Positions 1-5,126 of a stretch of DNA of 5,126 bases are shown here, one piece after another. How positions within the stretch are numbered: position 1 is the stretch's first letter; every line of letters begins with the position of its first letter. The DNA comes from an uncultured Myxococcales bacterium (lineage in GTDB: Bacteria; Myxococcota_A; Bradymonadia; Bradymonadales; Bradymonadaceae). The notes under the pieces are model-generated. The model was given only the letters and a program-made list of their open reading frames with translations. It was not told the DNA's origin and did not search any database. The stretch spans positions 1-5,126 of the forward strand of contig CAJXPN010000407.1 of assembly GCA_913058025.1 (NCBI GenBank). Direction: 5' to 3'. A program made the position numbers and the translations under genes.

Positions 1-30
1 TCGGCAGCGTCAGATGTGTATAAGAGACAG
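1..30 (+). other. Nextera (Tn5) read-1 adapter remnant, not genomic
   Basis: Bases 12-30 are exactly the 19-base Tn5 mosaic end AGATGTGTATAAGAGACAG. Bases 1-11 (TCGGCAGCGTC) are the tail of the Nextera read-1 adapter, lacking only its first three bases. This is library sequence, so the biological sequence starts at 31. Any peptide read through it, such as one beginning MCIRDS from base 14, is an artefact. Confidence 0.98.
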
Positions 31-395
31 CAGTAGAGCATGGCGACCTCACCGAGCGTGGTCGCCATCCCCCCGACCGCGATCAACTCCCCCCTGTTCG
101 TCACCACCTCCACACCAGGCCAGTAGTTCCCCGCTGGCGACCTCGCGACCGCCTCACGCTCGCCCGAGTCCAACGCCGCGAGCCCGCACGCTCTGTACGC
201 GACCGCATCGGCCGCCGGCCTGAACCTCGCAGTCAAGGCATGCTCGAGCGCCGTCACGGCGCGCATCGACGCCACGCTCAGACGGTCCAACACTGGCGCC
301 GTGAGCTGGCGCTGCGGCACCATGCGCGGTCGTGAGGCGCTCATGGCCCACCACGCGAAGAGGAGCGCGAGCGCGAGCACGGCCACACCTGTCAT
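31..395 (-). CDS. Membrane-anchored protein of unknown function, cut at the left end (N-terminal 121 residues)
   Basis: An open frame runs leftward from ATG at 395-393 to the end of genomic sequence with no stop, so the C-terminus is missing. The start is well fixed: an in-frame TGA lies seven codons upstream (414-416), and GGAGG (403-407) sits 7 bases before the ATG. Codons strongly prefer G/C at third positions, as in the neighbouring genes. Residues 3-18 (GVAVLALALLFAWWAM) are one hydrophobic segment. No charge precedes it and Arg22, Arg24 and Arg29 follow, so by the positive-inside rule it may be a signal anchor with the remainder in the cytoplasm; an uncleaved or atypical signal peptide is the alternative. 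Residues 36-85 look helical and Ala-rich. Residues 93-121 (PGVEVVTNRGELIAVGG onward) look like strand-turn-strand. I do not recognise the family. It is separated from the lipoprotein gene by a terminator, so it is probably transcribed separately. Confidence 0.72.
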
Positions 396-690
396 GGGCG
401 CACCTCCCTGTCGTCATCTCGAAAAACCTTCGACGAGCTCTTGCCACACGATCCCGACTTCATCATCATGTCCTCAGGTGGGTCGTTCGCGGCCACCCTC
501 CACTTCCCGTGGCGGGTTCGTCTTGAAGGCAAAAATGAAACTCCGTAAGTAAGAAATAGGGAGCCGTTTCTGGCGAGATCAGGTCATGCCTCTTGTGTCC
601 CAAGCAGGAAGACCGAGGCTCTCCGATTTTGGCACCCACCTGTCGATACGACGGGTTTCTTAAGCCTTCCGAGCCCGTGTACATATGCGG
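396..690. other. Intergenic region, likely promoter region of the left-end gene
   Basis: About 295 bases without a credible gene. It is clearly less GC-rich than its flanks, most of all around 530-560 (aaaaatgaaa, gtaagtaagaaatag), which fits a promoter or regulatory region for the minus-strand gene starting at 395. I could not assign a convincing -35/-10 pair. A -24-like TTGGCAC (629-635) occurs on the plus strand, but the matching -12 GC dinucleotide is missing. A 9-base inverted pair, CAGGTGGGT (475-483) and ACCCACCTG (634-642), is too far apart and too short to call an operator. Frames crossing the region have no ribosome binding site and atypical codon use. Confidence 0.5.
402..409 (-). 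promoter_or_regulatory. Ribosome binding site of the left-end membrane protein gene
   Basis: The minus strand reads AGGGAGGT here, a near-perfect anti-16S match, with 7 bases between GGAGG-T and the ATG at 395. Together with the upstream in-frame stop it decides the start and is a main reason for trusting this partial gene over the competing frame. Confidence 0.7.
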
Positions 691-729
691 GAAAAGAAGA
701 GCGGCGCCCCTCAGGGGGTGCCGCTCTTC
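691..729 (-). terminator. Intrinsic (Rho-independent) terminator of the regulator-lipoprotein unit
   Basis: Arms 696-710 (GAAGAGCGGCGCCCC) and 715-729 pair as a 15-bp stem around the 4-base loop 711-714. On the minus strand there is one A-C mismatch in the stem, which would be a G-U pair on the plus strand. Reading the minus strand, the stem runs directly into TTTT (695-692), with more T in the stem foot (CTTCTTTT). On the plus strand no T-tract follows, so it acts for minus-strand transcription. It begins 25 bases after the lipoprotein stop, the usual place for the end of an operon. Confidence 0.82.
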
Positions 730-754
730 GTCCATCTACCGTTCGAGCTCGCGC

Positions 755-1639
755 TCAACGAGGCATCGTCCTCGCGCGGCCACCCGTCACGAAGGACTCG
801 GCGCCGTAGCCGCCAGACTCCATCTGGCTGCTCACGTCCACGCCACCCTGGGCGTTGGGCGACGGGCCGTTCGCCTTGCCGACCGCGTTCGACAGCGGGC
901 CGACGATATTGAACGCCCACTGACCCATGTCGAAGTCGAACGTGAGCAGGTTCTCACCCTCGCCGAACTCGACCTCGTTGATCGGCAGGAAGACCGAGCG
1001 ATCGCTGCTGTACTTGAAGGGCGTCCAGCCCGAGGCAAGCTCGATCCCCGAGGACACGTAGTCCTCTCCGTCACCTCCGGGCTTGGCGCCATCGCCCTCA
1101 TCGTCACCACCGTCCTCGTCGACCACCGGGACCGGGATCGGGCCGATGAAGTCGTCCCCGGTGCGCGTGGAGATGAACGTGTCATCCTCCTGAGCGCCCG
1201 AGACATACCCTGAGACGCTGAAGCTGGGCAGGCGCTCGACGCCGAGGTCCGTGCGGCGTTCGACCGGCTCGAGCCTGAGGCTGACCAGGTAGCGCCCCTT
1301 CCGGGGGAGCTCGATCGCGTCGCCCGAGTTCGTGAGCTCGCCGGAGGCCATGTCGAAGCGAACCTCGAACGGGCGGACCGCGCTGTAGGCGACCTCGCCC
1401 GCTCGACCGGTCATGGGCTCGAGGCGGATCTCCGAGATCATGAACCCGAGCTCCTCGATGTGGAGCTCGTCAGGGAGATCCCCGGCGCCGAGGACCGTGA
1501 AGTGCGGGACCACGCTCACAGCCTCCTGAGGGGTGGCGCCTTCCTCGACGACCTCCTCGTCCAGGACGACCTCTCCGCAGCCGGCGATCAACCCCGCGCT
1601 CACGAGCGCGACGCACACCATAGAGTTCAACATCTTCAT
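755..1639 (-). CDS. Lipoprotein of unknown function, encoded directly after the sigma-54 regulator
   Basis: Encodes 294 residues. The N-terminus has Lys2, a hydrophobic core (residues 7-18) and the lipobox L-I-A-G-C with Cys21, so signal peptidase II should cleave before Cys21 and the mature protein should be membrane-anchored by lipid. Residue +2 is Gly rather than Asp, compatible with the outer membrane by the E. coli rule. The mature part has no other cysteine. An acidic stretch follows the anchor (about 26-33). Residues 45-165 alternate like beta strands (for example HIEELGFMISEIRLEPM and GRYLVSLRLEPVE). Residues 172-192 are a low-complexity Asp/Glu/Gly linker, and 200-250 again look beta-rich. 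I cannot name a domain; the general look is of secreted beta-sandwich-type lipoproteins. The start at 1639 is supported by AGGAG 8 bases upstream. The frame is open further upstream, but that would overlap the regulator gene and bury the signal peptide. It starts 17 bases after the regulator stop, implying co-transcription. Confidence 0.87.
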   Translation of the reverse strand: MKMLNSMVCVALVSAGLIAGCGEVVLDEEVVEEGATPQEAVSVVPHFTVLGAGDLPDELHIEELGFMISEIRLEPMTGRAGEVAYSAVRPFEVRFDMASGELTNSGDAIELPRKGRYLVSLRLEPVERRTDLGVERLPSFSVSGYVSGAQEDDTFISTRTGDDFIGPIPVPVVDEDGGDDEGDGAKPGGDGEDYVSSGIELASGWTPFKYSSDRSVFLPINEVEFGEGENLLTFDFDMGQWAFNIVGPLSNAVGKANGPSPNAQGGVDVSSQMESGGYGAESFVTGGRARTMPR

Positions 1640-1646
1640 CGGGGCT

Positions 1647-1652
1647 TCTCCT
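1647..1652 (-). promoter_or_regulatory. Ribosome binding site of the lipoprotein gene
   Basis: AGGAGA on the minus strand lies in the 17-base gap between the regulator TGA (1657-1659) and the lipoprotein ATG (1639). Spacing from AGGAG to the first ATG is 8 bases; to the second ATG (1633) it would be 14. This favours Met at 1639 and argues for independent translation initiation rather than coupling alone. Confidence 0.75.
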
Positions 1653-1656
1653 GTAC

Positions 1657-4600
1657 TCACGATACGAGCTCGTCTTTGAGCTCCGTGAGCTCCGGGGTCT
1701 TGCTGATGATCTGACTCAACCTGGGTCGCGTCATCTTCAATATCTTGGCGGCCTGGGTCACGTTGCCCACCGTCTCCTCGAGCGCACGCCGGATGCACTC
1801 GAGCTCGAGCCTCTTCTTGAGGTCGCTCAGCGACATCCCCTCGCGCACGATCTGCTCGACCAGCGCCTCCTCCGGTGCCATCCCCAACGGGACGCCAGGA
1901 GGCGCGAGCGCGGGGACCTCGACGGTCACCCTGTCGACGCTCGCCGACGGGTTGTCCTCTCGAGACCACCAACCCTCGACCACGGACCGCGCCGCGGCCA
2001 CGTCGAAGAGGTCTCGGGCGAAGAAGTCGGTGAACTCCTCGACGTGGTGCATCTCCACCACGCCGCCCTCCACGAACAGCAGGACGTTTCGCACGAGGTT
2101 CTGGAGCTCGCGCACGTTGCCGGGCCACGCATACGACACGAGCCGCTCCATCGCTCGGCGCGAGAACTTCGTCGTCCCCTCCTCGGTGCCCTTGCGCGCG
2201 AACGCCTCGGCGAGCAACGGGATGTCCTCCCGACGCTCACGGAGTGCCGGGAGCTCCAGGACGATGCCCTTGAGGCGGTAGTACAGGTCGAGCCTGAACT
2301 CCCCGCGCTCCACCAGCTCCTCGAGGTTCTTGTTCGTCGCGCAGACCACTCGGACGTCCACGTCGATGGGCTCGGTGCCTCCGACGCGCTCGAACCTGCG
2401 CTCCTGGAGCACCCTCAACAACGCGACCTGGGTCTGCGGTGAGATGTCGGCGATCTCGTCGAGGAAGATCGTCCCGCCGTGCGCGAGCTCGAACCGCCCC
2501 AACTTTCGCGCCGCGGCGCCCGTGAACGCGCCCTTCTCGTGCCCGAAGAGCTCGCTCAGCAGCAGGCTCTCGACGAACGCGCCACAATTGACCTTGACCA
2601 CGGGACCGCTCGAGCGGCCGCTGTGCTCGTGGATCGCCTCGGCGATGAGCTCCTTGCCCGTCCCCGACTCACCCAGGATCAACACCGTCGCGTCGCTCGT
2701 GGCGACGCGGTCGATGACACGGAAGATGTGGTGGAGCTTCGAGCTCTGGCCCACGATCTCACCGTAGCTCGCGCGCCAGCGCTCCCAGACCTCGTCGTGG
2801 ACGACCTCGTCCGCGGTCGCGCGCGCGCCGTCCTCACCGAACGCCCGCGGCGCCCGGACGCCGAGCCTCGAGGACACCCTCGCGAGCTCCCCGTGCGCGG
2901 GCGCCGCGAGGAAACCGTCACGCAGCCCGTCGGGCACGCGCTCCGAGTGTGCGAGCGCCTCACGGATCGTCTCCTCGGCGAGCGCGGCGGCCTGCTCCAG
3001 GCGGCCCTGAGCCTCGAGCGCGCGCAGCCAGGTCAGCCGAGCGCGGATCGACTCCATGTGGTTGCCCACGCGCTCCCACGAGCGCGCCGCGGCGGCTGCC
3101 GAGGCCTGCGCGCCCTCGGCGTCCCCCTCGTTGAGCCTGAGCGCGGCCTCGACCGAGCGCTCGAGCGCCTCCTGCTGGGGGTCCGCCGTACCGTCCTCGA
3201 GCGACAACGCGTCGAACAGCGCCCTCGCCCGCTCCCACGCCCCGACCCCAAGGCACGCCTGGACCGTGCACAGCGTGTGCGTCCTCGGGCCGTAGAGGAC
3301 GCGGTCCGCGCCGCTCGCGGCGCTCTCTTGCTCCGCGAGCATCGACAGCGCCTCCTCGTAGCGCCCCTGCTCCAGGCAGATCTTGGCCTCGACGAGCTCC
3401 GCCCACCTCGACACGAACCCGGTGCGCGTCGGCGCGCCCTCGTCCCGTAGGTGCTGCACGAGCCCGTTCGCGCGCTCGAACGCCCCCATGGAGCTGTACA
3501 GCGTCACGAGGTTGTACGCCGATGAGGCATAGACGTTGGCGTTCTCGGTCTGGCGCGACACGCGCAGCGCCTCGAGGTAGTTGCGCAGCGCGGACTCGTA
3601 GTCCTGCTCGTACTGGGCGATCACGGCGAGGTTGACGTGGCAGTGGGCTCTGATGATGTCGGTGGCGTAGCGGGCCTCCGACAGCGCGCGCTCGATGAGC
3701 GCGCGCGCGTCGTCGTACCTGCCTCGCTGCATCTGGACCACGCCGAGGTTGAGCGTCGCCGTCGCGGCCTCGACCTCCCAACCCCAGCGGCGCGCGATCT
3801 CGAGGTTCGCCTCGAACAGCGCCGTCGCCTCGTCGTACCTCGCCTCGAAGATCCTCACCGAGCCGAGCAGGTTGCTCGCCTGGACGCGCGCGGCCTCGAC
3901 CGTCGCGCTCCCCGCCCGGTCTCCGAGCAGCTCCAGCGCGTGCTCGGCGTGGCCCGCGCCCTGCCCGCTCTCCCCGAGCTTGTAGGACGCCTCGGCCTTC
4001 TCGGCCCACGCCCGCGCGAGGAGCTCGTCGTGGCCGTCGCCCTCCGTGAAGCGCGCGATCACGCCGTCCGCGAGCCCGACGACCTCCTCGAAGAGGTTCA
4101 CGCGCTTGAGCAGCGACGCCATCCTGAGCGAATGCTCGGCCTCACCGCGCGCGCCAGACACGCAGCTCTTGAGCGCGGTGCACCACCGGATCGCCCGGCG
4201 CCACATGCCCATCCGCGCGTGCACGTCGACCTGCATCGCGAGCAGCTCGCACCGCAACACCGCGCCTGGCTCGCTCTCCAGCAACCCCTCGATGAGCTGC
4301 GCGGCCTCCTCCAGCCTCGCCTCCTTGAACAGCGCGCGGGCGGCGCGCTGGCCGCGCTCGAGCGCGACGTCGACGCGCCCCGCCGCAAGCGCGTGCGTGG
4401 TCAGGAACACCGCCATGGACGGCGCCTCGTCCGAGCGCAGCGTCGCCTCGACCAACGCCCCATGGACCTCCCGCAGCTCGCCCTCTCCCTTCGCCTCGCG
4501 GATCGTCCGCGCGAACTCGGGGTCCGCCACGCCCACGCGCAGCGCCCCCATCTCGACGACGCGCGCGATGAGGCCCTCACCCGTGAGCGCCTTGAGCGCC

Positions 4601-5079
4601 GGGATGAACGCGATATCGGGCGAGAGCTCCTTCATCGTCTCTTGCGCGAGCTCGAGCTCGATCGGCTCACCTGCCACGGCCAACACCTCGAGAAGCGCGC
4701 GCTTCTCGAGGCTCAACCCCGCGAAGCGCCTCGTCAGGAGCAGCGGCACGCCGCCCCTGAGCTCCTCGACCGCCTCGTCCAGGCGCCTGAGGTCTCCGCG
4801 CGTCGTCTCGACCATGCGGCGGACCACGTCGTCCCTGCTCAGGAACTCGCGCACGCTGCGCTCGACATGCTCCGAGGCGTCCAGAGTGTAGAGCGCGCCG
4901 CCGCCGAGCAGATCCTCGCGGCGTTGCGTCGGTGAGACAGCGAGGAGCGCGCCGCGCGCCTCCTCGAGCGCGCCGTACTCGGGGCTGAGCGCCTCGATCG
5001 GGTCGCTGAAGTAGTACCTCGCGAGGTACCCGAGCTGCCCCAGGACCTGGTCGTTGAGCTCGTCGGGATGAAACACGAT
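1657..5079 (-). CDS. Large sigma-54 enhancer-binding regulator: NTPase-lid/TPR/AAA+/Fis-HTH fusion, N-terminus missing
   Basis: A transcriptional activator of RNA polymerase with sigma-54, acting in the cytoplasm. The visible 1140 residues are numbered from Ile at 5079. Residues 1-230 resemble the tail of a STAND/AAA-type NTPase followed by a winged-helix-like region; its Walker A must lie upstream. Residues 230-710 form a TPR-like superhelix with at least eight recognisable units, for example LNLGVVQMQRGRYDDARALI near 443-462. The sigma-54 AAA+ domain (about 772-1005) is intact: Walker A GESGTGKE (803-810), GAFTGA loop (850-855), Walker B GTIFLDE (869-875), sensor I ATN (914-916), arginine fingers Arg929 and Arg935, sensor II WPGNVREL (985-992). 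A linker of about 100 residues leads to a Fis-type HTH (1093-1127; NVTQAAKILKM, then TRPRLSQII). No response-regulator receiver is visible, so the input is probably ligand or partner binding at the NTPase/TPR part. Related myxobacterial proteins often carry an N-terminal Ser/Thr kinase; whether this one does cannot be seen. The apparent Met start (MYKRQ) is encoded by adapter, so the true start is outside the window. Confidence 0.95.
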   Translation of the reverse strand: MVFHPDELNDQVLGQLGYLARYYFSDPIEALSPEYGALEEARGALLAVSPTQRREDLLGGGALYTLDASEHVERSVREFLSRDDVVRRMVETTRGDLRRLDEAVEELRGGVPLLLTRRFAGLSLEKRALLEVLAVAGEPIELELAQETMKELSPDIAFIPALKALTGEGLIARVVEMGALRVGVADPEFARTIREAKGEGELREVHGALVEATLRSDEAPSMAVFLTTHALAAGRVDVALERGQRAARALFKEARLEEAAQLIEGLLESEPGAVLRCELLAMQVDVHARMGMWRRAIRWCTALKSCVSGARGEAEHSLRMASLLKRVNLFEEVVGLADGVIARFTEGDGHDELLARAWAEKAEASYKLGESGQGAGHAEHALELLGDRAGSATVEAARVQASNLLGSVRIFEARYDEATALFEANLEIARRWGWEVEAATATLNLGVVQMQRGRYDDARALIERALSEARYATDIIRAHCHVNLAVIAQYEQDYESALRNYLEALRVSRQTENANVYASSAYNLVTLYSSMGAFERANGLVQHLRDEGAPTRTGFVSRWAELVEAKICLEQGRYEEALSMLAEQESAASGADRVLYGPRTHTLCTVQACLGVGAWERARALFDALSLEDGTADPQQEALERSVEAALRLNEGDAEGAQASAAAAARSWERVGNHMESIRARLTWLRALEAQGRLEQAAALAEETIREALAHSERVPDGLRDGFLAAPAHGELARVSSRLGVRAPRAFGEDGARATADEVVHDEVWERWRASYGEIVGQSSKLHHIFRVIDRVATSDATVLILGESGTGKELIAEAIHEHSGRSSGPVVKVNCGAFVESLLLSELFGHEKGAFTGAAARKLGRFELAHGGTIFLDEIADISPQTQVALLRVLQERRFERVGGTEPIDVDVRVVCATNKNLEELVERGEFRLDLYYRLKGIVLELPALRERREDIPLLAEAFARKGTEEGTTKFSRRAMERLVSYAWPGNVRELQNLVRNVLLFVEGGVVEMHHVEEFTDFFARDLFDVAAARSVVEGWWSREDNPSASVDRVTVEVPALAPPGVPLGMAPEEALVEQIVREGMSLSDLKKRLELECIRRALEETVGNVTQAAKILKMTRPRLSQIISKTPELTELKDELVS
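4686..4711. repeat. Perfect 26-bp palindrome inside the regulator gene
   Basis: The half-site CCTCGAGAAGCGC (4686-4698) is followed with no spacer by its exact reverse complement (4699-4711). It lies in frame within the coding sequence of the regulator's winged-helix-like region, covering codons for LEKRALLE (visible residues 124-131). It contains two CTCGAG sites and a GCGCGC centre. Abundant CTC and GAG codons help produce such symmetry, so it may be coincidental, but it is the longest perfect palindrome I noticed in the window. Confidence 0.9.
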
Positions 5080-5126
5080 CTGTCTCTTATACACATCTCC
5101 GAGCCCACGAGACAGGCAGAAATCTC
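5080..5126 (-). other. Nextera (Tn5) read-2 adapter with i7 index, not genomic
   Basis: 5080-5098 is the 19-base mosaic end in reverse complement (CTGTCTCTTATACACATCT). 5099-5113 is CCGAGCCCACGAGAC, the Nextera read-2 adapter. 5114-5121 is AGGCAGAA, which matches an i7 index, and 5122-5126 (ATCTC) begins the P7 sequence. Genomic sequence ends at 5079. The adapter happens to be open in the regulator's frame and gives it a false ATG at 5094; peptides starting MYKRQ or MGSEMCIRDR come from it. Confidence 0.98.

Noticed and set aside
154..447. 97-codon minus-strand frame at the left end
   Set aside because: Arg/Ala-rich, no ribosome binding site noted, and it overlaps the better supported open frame starting at 395.
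475..642. 9-base inverted pair CAGGTGGGT / ACCCACCTG
   Set aside because: The arms are about 150 bases apart and short; without repeats elsewhere or a symmetric site this is not evidence for an operator or structure.
629..645. Possible sigma-54 promoter (TTGGCAC) on the plus strand
   Set aside because: At the required spacing the -12 element reads TGTC instead of TTGC, losing the essential GC, and no plus-strand gene lies downstream.
466..735. 89-codon minus-strand frame across the intergenic region
   Set aside because: Its beginning lies in the terminator hairpin, codon use is unlike its neighbours, and there is no recognisable protein feature.
1640..2128. Extending the lipoprotein 163 codons upstream to a start at 2128
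   Set aside because: It would overlap the regulator's AAA+/HTH coding, the extra part is an Arg-rich shadow, and the signal peptide with lipobox would become internal. The ATG at 1639 has a good ribosome binding site.
2960..4009. 349-codon minus-strand frame within the regulator gene
   Set aside because: Shifted-frame shadow, dominated by Arg, Gly and Ala; the true frame there encodes recognisable TPR-like helices.
3637..4935. 432-codon open frame on the plus strand, opposite the regulator gene
   Set aside because: Antisense shadow of a GC-rich gene: composition is Arg/Leu/Asp-skewed with no domain, and the opposite strand carries clear TPR-like coding. The same applies to plus-strand frames 2479-3450 and 593-1213.
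1..5126. Inverted 19-base sequences at both ends, resembling transposon terminal repeats
   Set aside because: They are the Tn5 mosaic ends of library adapters, shown by the flanking read-1 and read-2 adapter and index bases; not a natural mobile element.

Overview
The window is one assembled fragment with sequencing adapter left on both ends. Bases 1-30 and 5080-5126 match Illumina Nextera/Tn5 tagmentation adapters, the right one continuing into an i7-type index. Only 31-5079 is genomic. This matters because the adapter supplies a false ATG to the large gene at the right end, and both outermost genes are really cut by the fragment ends.

The genomic part is GC-rich with strong G/C preference at third codon positions, and every credible gene lies on the minus strand. 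The right two thirds (1657-5079) encode the 1140 visible C-terminal residues of a very large regulator. It runs from the end of what looks like a STAND/AAA-type NTPase module, through a long TPR-like helical array, to a complete sigma-54 enhancer-binding AAA+ domain and a Fis-type helix-turn-helix. This architecture, often with a Ser/Thr kinase further upstream, is typical of Myxococcota, so a myxobacterium-like bacterium is the best guess. That is inference from architecture and composition; there is no rRNA or other phylogenetic marker.

Seventeen bases after the regulator stop, behind a clear Shine-Dalgarno, starts a 294-residue lipoprotein of unknown function (755-1639). A strong intrinsic terminator (691-729) follows it. 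Regulator and lipoprotein therefore look like the last two genes of one transcript: a cytoplasmic sigma-54 activator paired with an envelope lipoprotein.

Left of the terminator is a less GC-rich intergenic stretch (396-690), likely holding the promoter of a third minus-strand gene. That gene starts at 395 and runs off the left end. It encodes a small protein with an N-terminal membrane segment; its 121 visible residues match no family I recognise. No mobile element, CRISPR array, tRNA or rRNA is visible.
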